From NCBI GenBank assembly GCA_020425885.1, contig JAGQRA010000348.1, positions 1 to 5,122 on the forward strand: a stretch of 5,122 nucleotides of DNA, read 5' to 3'. This document shows, one piece after another, positions 1 through 5,122 of the stretch; positions within the stretch are counted from its first letter, which is position 1, and the number at the start of each line of letters is the position of its first letter. The notes under the pieces were generated by a model. The model saw nothing but the letters and a program-made list of their open reading frames with translations. It made no database searches and was not told the origin of the DNA. A program made the position numbers and the translations under genes. Source of the DNA: Planctomycetota bacterium. Its GTDB lineage: Bacteria > Planctomycetota > UBA1135 > UBA2386.

Positions 1-1134
1 CAGCATGGTCGGACACACCATGGTCGCGATGTCGTCGTTCGTGACTGCGCTGGCCGCGACCGTGACCGGCAGCGCCCCCACCTCGTCGAGCGCGCGCTCG
101 TAGCCCGCACGAATCGACGGATGCACGGTGGCCGCGGCGACGCCGGCAGCGAGCTTGTCGCGCAGCGTCGCGGCGAAGGTGTCCGCGCCGTCACCATCGC
201 ACCACAACACCATGCCCGGGCTGGTGCAGAACTGGCCGCTGGCGAGCATGGCCGAGGCGGCGAGTTGCTCGGCGATCGCGGCGCCGCGATTCGCCATCGC
301 GCGCGGCAGGATCACGACCGGGTTCACCGACCCCATCTCGGCGAACACGGGAATCGGCTCGGGGCGCGCGGCGGCGAGATCGAACAGCGCGCGTCCGCCC
401 GGATGCGAGCCGGTGAAGCCGACGGCGGCGATCGCGGGATGACGGACGAGCCGCGCGCCGGTCGCGTTGTCGCGACCATGAAGGAGCGAGAACGTGCCGG
501 CCGGCAGGCCCAGGTCCCGGACGCACGACGTGATGATGCGACCGACGAGTTCGCTGGTGCCTGGATGCGCCGGATGGCCCTTGACCACGACCGGGCAACC
601 GGCGGCCAGCGCCGAGGCGGTATCGCCGCCCGCGACCGAGTAGGCGAGCGGGAAGTTGCTGGCGCCGAACACCGCGACCGGCCCGATGCCGAGGTTCATG
701 CGGCGCAGGTCGGGCTTGGGCACCGGCTGGCGATCGGGCGCGGCGCGATCGATGCAGGCCTCGACCCAGTGGCCTTCCTCGATCACGGCCGCGAACTGCC
801 GCAGCTGGTTCTCGGTGCGGCCACGTTCGGACTGCACCCGGGCGGCCGGCAGGGCCGTCTCCTGCATGACGCACTCGACGAGTTCGTCACCGAGGTTCGT
901 GAGCCCATCGGCGATGCGGCGCAGCAAGTCGGCGCGCTGTGTCGGTTCGGTGGCGAGCAGCGCCGCCTTGGCCTCGCCGGCCGCCTGCGCCGCGCGATCG
1001 ATCTGCTCGGCGGTCGCTTCACCGTAGCTCGGGCCGATGGCCTGGCCCGTGACCGGGTCGATGGCCGTGAACGGATCCCCGGTGGAGGTCTCTGCCTGGC
1101 CGGCGATGAAGTGATGGCCTTGGCGACCCGACAT
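1..1134 (-). CDS. 2-oxoglutarate-semialdehyde dehydrogenase (NADP-type aldehyde dehydrogenase), C-terminus off the left edge
   Basis: The first 378 residues of an aldehyde dehydrogenase whose family members run to roughly 500-525 residues, so about a quarter is outside the window. I translated it directly from the minus strand; it has no stop before the edge. The enzyme should oxidise 2-oxoglutarate semialdehyde to 2-oxoglutarate in the cytoplasm. Seen: the segment FGASNFPLAYSVAGGDTAS (155-173) with the oxyanion Asn160, Lys185 in VVVKGHPAHPGTSE, the FTGS turn (240-243), the general base Glu266 in FAEMGSVNP, and the nucleophile Cys303 in SGQFCTSPG. The ASNFPLA..GGDTASAL and HPAHPGTSE strings are characteristic of the ketoglutarate-semialdehyde subgroup rather than of betaine or succinate-semialdehyde dehydrogenases. 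The ATG overlaps the upstream stop by one base (TGATG), and GGAGGT six bases upstream fixes the start. It is the second gene of a catabolic operon. The exact physiological aldehyde is inferred. Confidence 0.93.
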   Translation of the reverse strand, partial: MSGRQGHHFIAGQAETSTGDPFTAIDPVTGQAIGPSYGEATAEQIDRAAQAAGEAKAALLATEPTQRADLLRRIADGLTNLGDELVECVMQETALPAARVQSERGRTENQLRQFAAVIEEGHWVEACIDRAAPDRQPVPKPDLRRMNLGIGPVAVFGASNFPLAYSVAGGDTASALAAGCPVVVKGHPAHPGTSELVGRIITSCVRDLGLPAGTFSLLHGRDNATGARLVRHPAIAAVGFTGSHPGGRALFDLAAARPEPIPVFAEMGSVNPVVILPRAMANRGAAIAEQLAASAMLASGQFCTSPGMVLWCDGDGADTFAATLRDKLAAGVAAATVHPSIRAGYERALDEVGALPVTVAASAVTNDDIATMVCPTML

Positions 1135-2033
1135 CAGCCAACCTCCGGCCGGTTGGCGAGCGCCTGCTCGATCACCGCGAGGGCATCGGCGCGCATCTGG
1201 CCGACGACCGGCAGCCGCGGCGGTCGCACGCGTTCGGTGCCTTGGCCGAGCTTCTCCTGCACCAGCTTGATCAGCTGCACGAACTCGGGAACGGTGTCGA
1301 GCCTGAGCAGCGGCAGGAACCAGCGGTAGAGCGCCTCGGCCTCGGCGTGCTTGCCGTCGCGCGCGAGCTCGAACAGTCGCACCGACTCGAGCGGCAGCGC
1401 ATTGACGAGCCCGGCGACCCAGCCGCAGGCGCCGGCGGCGACGCCCTCGACCAGCATGTCGTCGAGGCCGACGAGCACGCGGATGCGGTCGCCGAGCAGC
1501 GACCGGATCGCGGTGACGCGGCGGCAGTCGCCGCTCGATTCCTTGACGGCGACGAGGTTGTCGTGGGCGGCGGCGAGCTCGGCGATGAAGCTCGGCACGA
1601 AATCGGTGCCGTAGGCCGGCGGGTTGTTGTAGAGCATGCACGGCAGTCCGGTCGCCGTGAGCACGGCCTCGACGTGCGCCTTGGCCTCGCGCATCTCGCC
1701 TTTGTGTACGTAGGCCGGCAACACCATCAGGCCGCGGCAACCGACCTTCGCGGCGGCGGCCGCGAGCTGCACCGCCTCGCGCGTCGACAGCGCGGCGATG
1801 CCGGGCATCACCGGCGCATCGCCCGCCGCCGCCACCAGGGTCTCGAGCACCGCCACCTTCTCGTCGAAGTGCAGCGTGGCGCCTTCGCCGAGCGAACCGA
1901 GCGGGATGAGGCCGGCGCAGCCCTGCTCGAGCAGCCAGCGCGCGTGCTTGGCGAGGAAGTCGTGATCGACGCGGTCGTCGGCAAGGAACGGCGTCGTGAT
2001 CGCCGGCAGGACATCATGGAACGGTGCGGACAT
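1134..2033 (-). CDS. Dihydrodipicolinate-synthase-family lyase/deaminase, probably feeding 2-oxoglutarate semialdehyde
   Basis: A 299-residue class I aldolase-type TIM barrel of the DapA/NanA superfamily, a normal length for the family. Seen: GSLGEGATL (46-54) in place of the DapA GTTGE loop, Tyr135 in MLYNNPPAYG, and the Schiff-base Lys164 in VAVKESSGD. The arginine that DapA uses after the YNxP motif to bind aspartate semialdehyde is missing (PPAYG), so a lysine-biosynthetic role is unlikely. Its partner is a 2-oxoglutarate-semialdehyde dehydrogenase, which points to a catabolic dehydratase/deaminase. The best candidate is 1-pyrroline-4-hydroxy-2-carboxylate deaminase of hydroxyproline degradation; an L-2-keto-3-deoxyarabonate dehydratase is the alternative. 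This choice is inferred, because no hydroxyproline epimerase or oxidase is in view. I chose the ATG at 2033 (MSAPFHDVLPAITTPF). An in-frame TTG at 2054 would add seven residues with no support. No clear Shine-Dalgarno site precedes either. Confidence 0.88.
   Translation of the reverse strand: MSAPFHDVLPAITTPFLADDRVDHDFLAKHARWLLEQGCAGLIPLGSLGEGATLHFDEKVAVLETLVAAAGDAPVMPGIAALSTREAVQLAAAAAKVGCRGLMVLPAYVHKGEMREAKAHVEAVLTATGLPCMLYNNPPAYGTDFVPSFIAELAAAHDNLVAVKESSGDCRRVTAIRSLLGDRIRVLVGLDDMLVEGVAAGACGWVAGLVNALPLESVRLFELARDGKHAEAEALYRWFLPLLRLDTVPEFVQLIKLVQEKLGQGTERVRPPRLPVVGQMRADALAVIEQALANRPEVG
1141..1146 (-). promoter_or_regulatory. Shine-Dalgarno site of the semialdehyde dehydrogenase gene
   Basis: GGAGGT reads on the minus strand six bases before the ATG at 1134, embedded in the last codons of the upstream lyase gene. 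It is the only strong ribosome binding site I see at any start in this window. It both fixes the start and suggests that the second gene can recruit ribosomes itself as well as by coupling. Confidence 0.8.
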
Positions 2034-2122
2034 GGCGCGCACAAAGAACGCCAACGGGCAGGTCGCTGCAAGCGCGATCGTTGCGGCCTGCCACCTTCGT
2101 GGCGTAGCCTCGGGTCACACAC
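2034..2122. promoter_or_regulatory. Divergent intergenic region between the catabolic operon and the thioesterase pair
   Basis: An 89-bp gap between two head-to-head start codons, so promoters for both directions must lie here or inside the flanking genes. On the plus strand, TTGCGG (2081-2086) and TAGCCT (2105-2110) are 18 bp apart and would place a transcription start only a few bases before the ATG at 2123. On the minus strand I find only a TTGCAG box (2071 to 2066) with no good -10 partner. No convincing operator palindrome is visible. The promoter boxes are weak matches judged by eye. Confidence 0.3.
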
Positions 2123-2521
2123 ATGGTGACCGGCTTCGACGACGTCCCCTGCAACCGCTTCTTCGGTTTCGTGCTGAAGGCTCGCAGCGCCGATCGTGTC
2201 GAGCTCGAGCTGCCGCTGCGGGCCGAGTTCGTGCAGGAGGAGGGCGTGGTCCAGGGCGGTGTCCTCACCGCCCTGGCCGACACCGCCGCGGTCTACCTGC
2301 TGTGGCCCGACCTGCCGGCAGGACGCGGCATGACCGGCACCGGCTGCGCGATGCAGTTCCTGGCCGCGGCATGGCCGGATCGCGGCCCGTTGCTCGCCAT
2401 CGCCCGTCCGTTGCGCAAGGGACGCACCATGGCGGTGTGCGAGAGCGAGTTGTTCCAGGGTGACCGCATGATCGCGAAGGGCACCTTCCCGTTCCTGTTC
2501 CTCGACCGGCAAACGTCGTGA
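2123..2521 (+). CDS. PaaI-family hotdog-fold thioesterase
   Basis: A 132-residue single hotdog domain, the usual length for PaaI/YbgC-size acyl-CoA thioesterases, which hydrolyse acyl- or aryl-acyl-CoA in the cytoplasm. Seen: the N-terminal NRFFGF segment, the hot-dog helix region VVQGGVLTALADTAAVYLL (42-60) with Asp53 where PaaI enzymes carry their acidic catalytic residue, and the C-terminal strands ARPLRKGRTMAVCESEL and RMIAKGTFPFLFL. The histidine of the usual HGG motif is Gln44 here. The family is clear but the substrate is not. The ATG at 2123 has no Shine-Dalgarno site; a possible promoter ends only about 12 bases upstream, so the mRNA may be leaderless or nearly so. The stop overlaps the next gene's start by four bases (GTGA), so the two genes are very likely co-transcribed and translationally coupled. 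Confidence 0.87.
   Translation: MVTGFDDVPCNRFFGFVLKARSADRVELELPLRAEFVQEEGVVQGGVLTALADTAAVYLLWPDLPAGRGMTGTGCAMQFLAAAWPDRGPLLAIARPLRKGRTMAVCESELFQGDRMIAKGTFPFLFLDRQTS
2251..2276 (+). repeat. Perfect 11-bp inverted repeat inside the thioesterase gene
   Basis: CCAGGGCGGTG (2251-2261) is followed by the four bases TCCT and then its exact reverse complement (2266-2276). It encodes the active-site helix residues around VQGGVLTAL. The structure is real, but high GC and the Gly-Gly/Thr-Ala-Leu codons could produce it by chance. Confidence 0.6.
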
Positions 2522-3165
2522 CCGCGCCTTTCGAGCTATTGATCGACGGCGACGATTCGGCGCCGGTGACGGTCGTGCTCGCCCACGGCGCCGGCGCCGG
2601 CATGGAACACCCATGGTTGCAGACCGTCGCCGCAGGGCTCGCCGGTCACGGTCTCCGCGTCGCGCGCTTCGAGTTCCCCTACATGCGTGCGCGCCGCTCT
2701 GGTGTCCGCCGCGGTCCGGACCCGATGCCGGTGTTGCAGGACGCCTGGCGCGCGGCGGTGGCGGCGGCGAACTCGCCGTGCTACGCGATGGCGGGCAAGT
2801 CGATGGGCGGCCGCATCGCGACCATGCTCGCCGACGAGCTCGGCGCCGTCGCCACGGTCGCGTTCGGCTACCCGTTCCATCCGCCGGGCAAGCCCGCGCA
2901 GCTGCGCACGGCCCACCTCGCCGCGTTGCGCACCAGGACGCTGATCCTGCAGGGCGAGCGCGATCGCTTCGGCCTGCCCGACGAGGTCGCGAGCTACGTG
3001 CTGTCCGATGCGATCACGCTGCGATGGCTCGAGGACGGCGATCACTCGCTGGCGCCGCGCAAGAAGAGCGGGCACTCGGTCGTCGGGCATATGGCGACCG
3101 CGATCGCCGCCGCCGCCGAGTTCGTGCTCAGCGCGGCCGCGGACCGCGACCACCGCCGAAGGTGA
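2518..3165 (+). CDS. Small alpha/beta hydrolase, TEX30/KANL3-like type
   Basis: A 215-residue serine hydrolase starting at GTG and overlapping the thioesterase stop by four bases. Seen: the oxyanion-side motif AHGAGAG (22-28), the nucleophile elbow GKSMGG with Ser95, the acid Asp149 in LQGERDRFG, and the base His176 in EDGDHS. Together these form a complete Ser-Asp-His triad in the right order. The compact core with no cap domain, the HGAGAGM start and the FPYM segment match the group annotated as alpha/beta-hydrolase of the TEX30/KANL3 or dienelactone-hydrolase-like type. Its substrate is unknown. There is no signal peptide, so it should be cytoplasmic. Coupling to a thioesterase hints at two ester-hydrolysing activities used together, perhaps in clearing acyl or aromatic esters, but this is a guess. 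The last 38 bp overlap the 3' end of the convergent exbD gene. Confidence 0.86.
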   Translation: MTAPFELLIDGDDSAPVTVVLAHGAGAGMEHPWLQTVAAGLAGHGLRVARFEFPYMRARRSGVRRGPDPMPVLQDAWRAAVAAANSPCYAMAGKSMGGRIATMLADELGAVATVAFGYPFHPPGKPAQLRTAHLAALRTRTLILQGERDRFGLPDEVASYVLSDAITLRWLEDGDHSLAPRKKSGHSVVGHMATAIAAAAEFVLSAAADRDHRRR

Positions 3166-3655
3166 TGTCGCAAAAGCCGCTGGCATGCGCGGCATCGGCC
3201 GTGGCCGCGACATCGGCGTAGCAGACCCCGGACTCCGGCTCGACGACGCACCCCATCAGGTTGCCTTCGCCGGTCCTCGGATCGGGCACCAGACTCGAGG
3301 GCAACGTGGCCACGCGCGCCAGCTCGTGCCGGAGTTCGTCGAGGCTCGTCACCGTTCGCGGCCCGACCTGCCATTGCACGCGATGACCGTCGAGTCGATA
3401 GCGGTTCTTGCCGCCGGGTCCGTCGAAGCGGCGCACGCCATCGGCGATGCAGTCGACCCGCACGCTGAGTTGCTCGACTGGCGTGACCAAGGCCGGGCTG
3501 CCGCCCTTGTCGAGCGGCAGGAACGCCGGCAGCTTGGCTTCGAGCGTTTTGAACTCGATGCAGAGGAAGAAGATGATCATCAGGAAGACGACATCGATCA
3601 TCGGTGTCATGTCCTGAACGGGGGCGGTCTCGTCGGCCGCGGTGATCGTCGTCAT
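3128..3655 (-). CDS. exbD: ExbD/TolR-family biopolymer transport protein
   Basis: A 175-residue inner-membrane protein with the ExbD/TolR plan: a short cytoplasmic N-terminus, one membrane helix (about 17-33) and a periplasmic domain. Seen: DMTPMIDVVFLMIIFFL, with Asp21 at the position of the proton-relaying aspartate of ExbD/TolR. It is followed by EFKTLEAKLPAFLPLDKG, a stretch I associate with planctomycete ExbD proteins, and a C-terminal ADVAATADAAHASGFCDITF that fits the ExbD final helix and strand. Family role: with ExbB/TolQ it couples the proton gradient to outer-membrane transport or envelope work. No ExbB gene is in the window, so its partner must be elsewhere. Four cysteines (69, 136, 145, 162) lie in the periplasmic part. 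I chose the ATG at 3655 because the motif starts soon after it. The reading frame stays open further upstream but only as a shadow of the preceding gene. There is no Shine-Dalgarno site. Confidence 0.87.
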   Translation of the reverse strand: MTTITAADETAPVQDMTPMIDVVFLMIIFFLCIEFKTLEAKLPAFLPLDKGGSPALVTPVEQLSVRVDCIADGVRRFDGPGGKNRYRLDGHRVQWQVGPRTVTSLDELRHELARVATLPSSLVPDPRTGEGNLMGCVVEPESGVCYADVAATADAAHASGFCDITFGGGRGPRPR

Positions 3656-3708
3656 GACCCGGCGAACGGCGGCGTGCGCGAGCCGGTTCAGACCACGGTC
3701 GAGGCCAT

Positions 3709-4764
3709 CTACTTGCCGTGCTGCTCGTCGAGGTGGCGACGCAGCGGATCGCCGCCATGGTCCTGCTCGAAGTCGCGCCACACGGTGTGGACGTGGTTGG
3801 CACCGTTCTGCGTGTTGTCGTACTCGATGGCGAAGTGAGCGCCATGGATGCGGTAGTAGTGCCCCTGCCCGCGCTCGCGGCCGCCGGCCCACGCGAACGA
3901 CAGCTCGTCGAGGCCGTGCTCGCGGATGCGCAGCAGCTCGGCGGCGGCGAACTCACCGCGCCAGATGCGGGCGTACTCCTCGATCAGCCGCCACAGCACG
4001 CCGCGTTGGGTCGCGTCCATCTGCCGCCAGGGCAACCCCCGCCTCGCGCCGAGCGCCGACGGCGGCTGGCCGGGCCCGAGCAGCACGTCCTTCGGCGCCT
4101 CGTCGTCGATGACGGCCTTCGCCAGCTGCTCGTCGTCGAGCAGCAGCAGCAACGCGCGCGCCAGATCCTCTTCGGCGCCGAGCACGCGATGGCCATGCTG
4201 CTTGCCGTCGCGGAGCTCGTGCGGATTGGTGCCGAGGAACTGCGGCGTGTGGCCGGCGACCTTGCCGTCGTGGACGACCAGCTGCAGCGAGATGTGATGG
4301 CCCTGGAAGCGGACGACGAAGCTGCCGGCGGCCGCCGGCTCGCCGAGCACGAGCATCGCGTAGCGATCCGGATCGCGATGCGCGGCGTCGTGACCGGGGC
4401 TCGACTCGAGCTCGTGCAGCACGTTCTCGAGCGCCATGATCGCGCGCGCCTTGCCGTGGCCGGCGACGCTGAGGAAGGAGCTCAGCACATCATGGACGTG
4501 GTCGCGTTGCCGGGCGTCCAGCGCGCCGAGCTCGATGCCGGCATAGCGCCCGGGGACGAAGTGCCAGCTCGTGCGTTCCGCATCGTCGAGCCCGCGCTGG
4601 GCCTTGGCGAGCTGTTCGGGGGCGAGCGCATCGAGGAAGGCGCGCACGGCGACGGCCACTTGTTCGACCTCGCGCGCCGGCGGCGGCGGCCGGTCCGGCC
4701 ACAGCGCGAGGCCGCCGGCGCAGGCCATCAGGCCCGTGATCGAGAACGCGAGCGGGGCGTGCAT
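3709..4764 (-). CDS. DUF3500 family protein with probable export signal
   Basis: A 351-residue protein that I recognise as DUF3500, a family without an established function. Seen, in order: a hydrophobic N-terminus (about 5-22); a Pro-rich linker (WPDRPPPPA); TSWHFVPGRYAG (65-76); LSSFLSVAGHGKA (94-106); RDPDRYAMLVLGEP (130-143); FQGHHISLQ (153-161); HTPQFLGTNP (172-181); YYRIHG (303-308); FAIEYDNTQN (311-320); and NHVHTVWRDFEQDHGGDPLRRH (323-344). The clustered His residues (GHHIS, HVH, DHGG) could bind a metal; this is inference. The N-terminus has a lipobox-like LMAC at 12-15 but no positive residue before it, so lipoprotein, cleaved secreted protein or membrane anchor are all possible. 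It lies 53 bp upstream of exbD on the same strand and 153 bp after sucA. A TAGCAT box just upstream of the ATG suggests its own promoter and a very short leader. Confidence 0.85.
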   Translation of the reverse strand: MHAPLAFSITGLMACAGGLALWPDRPPPPAREVEQVAVAVRAFLDALAPEQLAKAQRGLDDAERTSWHFVPGRYAGIELGALDARQRDHVHDVLSSFLSVAGHGKARAIMALENVLHELESSPGHDAAHRDPDRYAMLVLGEPAAAGSFVVRFQGHHISLQLVVHDGKVAGHTPQFLGTNPHELRDGKQHGHRVLGAEEDLARALLLLLDDEQLAKAVIDDEAPKDVLLGPGQPPSALGARRGLPWRQMDATQRGVLWRLIEEYARIWRGEFAAAELLRIREHGLDELSFAWAGGRERGQGHYYRIHGAHFAIEYDNTQNGANHVHTVWRDFEQDHGGDPLRRHLDEQHGK

Positions 4765-4772
4765 TGGGCCGG

Positions 4773-4801
4773 ATGCTACTTTGCGGTCGGCCGAGAAACC
4801 A
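4773..4801 (-). promoter_or_regulatory. Possible promoter of the DUF3500 gene
   Basis: TAGCAT on the minus strand (4778 to 4773) fits a TANNNT -10 box and would start transcription near 4766, only about two bases before the ATG at 4764. A poor -35 (TGGTTT, 4801 to 4796) lies 17 bp upstream. The call rests mainly on the -10 box and on the same GTAGCMT string preceding the thioesterase gene. Confidence 0.25.
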
Positions 4802-4822
4802 CGCGCGCTTGGCGACCGGGGG

Positions 4823-4901
4823 CTGGAGTACCGAGTACCGAACCCGCTTCGTTTCTCCAGACCCTGGAAGAACGTAGCGGGTTCGGTACTCCAGACCCTG
4901 G
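4823..4901. repeat. Long hairpin with embedded direct repeats, REP-like intergenic element
   Basis: Arms 4833-4859 and 4865-4891 are complementary over 27 positions with two mismatches and one G-T pair, around a loop of 3-5 bases. The outer 16 bp (GAGTACCGAACCCGCT and its complement at 4876-4891) are perfect. GAGTACC is duplicated in tandem at 4826-4832 and 4833-4839, so the left arm can pair in a second register (4823-4833 with 4884-4894). CTCCAGACCCTGG occurs twice, at the hairpin tip (4855-4867) and just outside the right arm (4889-4901). On the minus strand the hairpin begins 27 bp after the sucA stop, so it could end or protect that transcript, but no T-run follows. It may equally be a copy of a dispersed palindromic repeat. 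The structure is certain; its role is not. Confidence 0.75.
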
Positions 4902-4917
4902 CGATTCGCTGGGGCGG

Positions 4918-5122
4918 CTACAGCACGGTCAGCGCATCCTGCACCAAGGCGGCTTGCTCGGCCTTGTGCTTGGGCAGCGACCCGGTCGCCGGGCTCGCGG
5001 CCGCGCGCCGCCCGGCGTAGCCCTGCCACTCGAAGCGGTCCCGGACGAAGGTCCAGGCTCCCATGTTGGCCGGCTCCTCCTGACACCAGACGAACTCGGC
5101 GGCCGCGTACTTGCGGCGCAAG
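4918..5122 (-). CDS. sucA: 2-oxoglutarate dehydrogenase E1 component, C-terminal end only
   Basis: The last 67 full codons of a gene entering from the right edge, ending in TAG at 4918-4920. Seen: [21 protein letters not shown], then [30 protein letters not shown]. This is the conserved C-terminus of the thiamine-diphosphate-dependent E1 subunit (E. coli SucA has [14 protein letters not shown] and RYAGRPASASPAxG). The enzyme decarboxylates 2-oxoglutarate in the TCA cycle and passes the succinyl group to E2. From this fragment alone I cannot tell a classical SucA from the fused E1/E2-type protein, since both end this way. The gene normally found downstream (sucB) is not there: a hairpin and the unrelated DUF3500 gene follow. 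If E2 exists as a separate gene it lies elsewhere. Confidence 0.9.
   Translation of the reverse strand, partial: LRRKYAAAEFVWCQEEPANMGAWTFVRDRFEWQGYAGRRAAASPATGSLPKHKAEQAALVQDALTVL

Noticed and set aside
121..1329. A 402-codon open frame on the plus strand
   Set aside because: It is antisense to the dehydrogenase and lyase genes, is made of Arg/Ala/Gly/Asp-rich low-complexity sequence with no domain, and arises from the strong third-position GC of the real genes.
2034..2054. Upstream TTG start adding seven residues to the lyase
   Set aside because: The added residues (xAFFVRA) have no family support and no ribosome binding site precedes the TTG; the ATG at 2033 gives a normal family N-terminus.
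1242..2129. A 295-codon open frame on the plus strand
   Set aside because: It is a shadow of the lyase gene with His/Arg/Gln-rich composition and no recognisable fold.
3656..3892. N-terminal extension of ExbD by up to 79 residues
   Set aside because: The extension would overlap the DUF3500 coding region, is Arg-rich, and the ExbD N-terminal motif starts properly just after the ATG at 3655.
3042..3956. A 304-codon open frame on the minus strand
   Set aside because: It overlaps exbD and the DUF3500 gene in another frame and is Ser/Arg/Thr-rich without any family signature.
4138..4152. CAG trinucleotide run
   Set aside because: It encodes the LLLLL stretch of the DUF3500 protein on the minus strand. 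It is short and explained by codon choice.
4823..4901. CRISPR-like or rho-independent terminator reading of the repeat element
   Set aside because: There are only two copies of the 13-bp unit and no regularly sized spacers, so it is not a CRISPR. No T-run follows the hairpin on either strand, so a standard intrinsic terminator is not supported.

Overview
The window is high-GC bacterial DNA, densely coding, with seven genes and little intergenic space. No ribosomal or marker gene fixes the taxonomy. The ExbD segment following the membrane helix, the DUF3500 protein and the scarcity of Shine-Dalgarno sites lean weakly towards a high-GC planctomycete-like or other environmental Gram-negative lineage. 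This is inference only.

Layout. On the minus strand, 2033 down to 1, is a two-gene catabolic operon: a dihydrodipicolinate-synthase/N-acetylneuraminate-lyase superfamily lyase, then an NADP-type 2-oxoglutarate-semialdehyde dehydrogenase whose C-terminus lies off the left edge. The two genes overlap by one base and the second has a strong ribosome binding site. Together they look like the last two steps of a route that ends in 2-oxoglutarate, with trans-4-hydroxyproline degradation the best guess. An 89-bp divergent intergenic region follows. On the plus strand, 2123 to 3165, is a PaaI-type hotdog thioesterase with a 4-base overlap into a small alpha/beta hydrolase of the TEX30/KANL3-like type. 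Tail to tail with that pair, and overlapping it by 38 bp, the minus strand carries an ExbD/TolR-type protein (3655 to 3128), preceded by a DUF3500 protein with a probable export signal (4764 to 3709). At the right edge, also on the minus strand, is the last part of the 2-oxoglutarate dehydrogenase E1 subunit (sucA).

How the genes fit together. The left operon would supply 2-oxoglutarate, and sucA consumes it, but the two are separated by unrelated genes and there is no sign that they are co-regulated. The ExbD gene has no ExbB neighbour in the window.

The most striking non-coding structure is a long, nearly perfect hairpin with embedded direct repeats at 4823-4901, between sucA and the DUF3500 gene. 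No mobile element, CRISPR array, tRNA or rRNA is visible. I see no clear sign of a wholly new multi-gene system. The hairpin element and the DUF3500/ExbD pair are the least explained parts.
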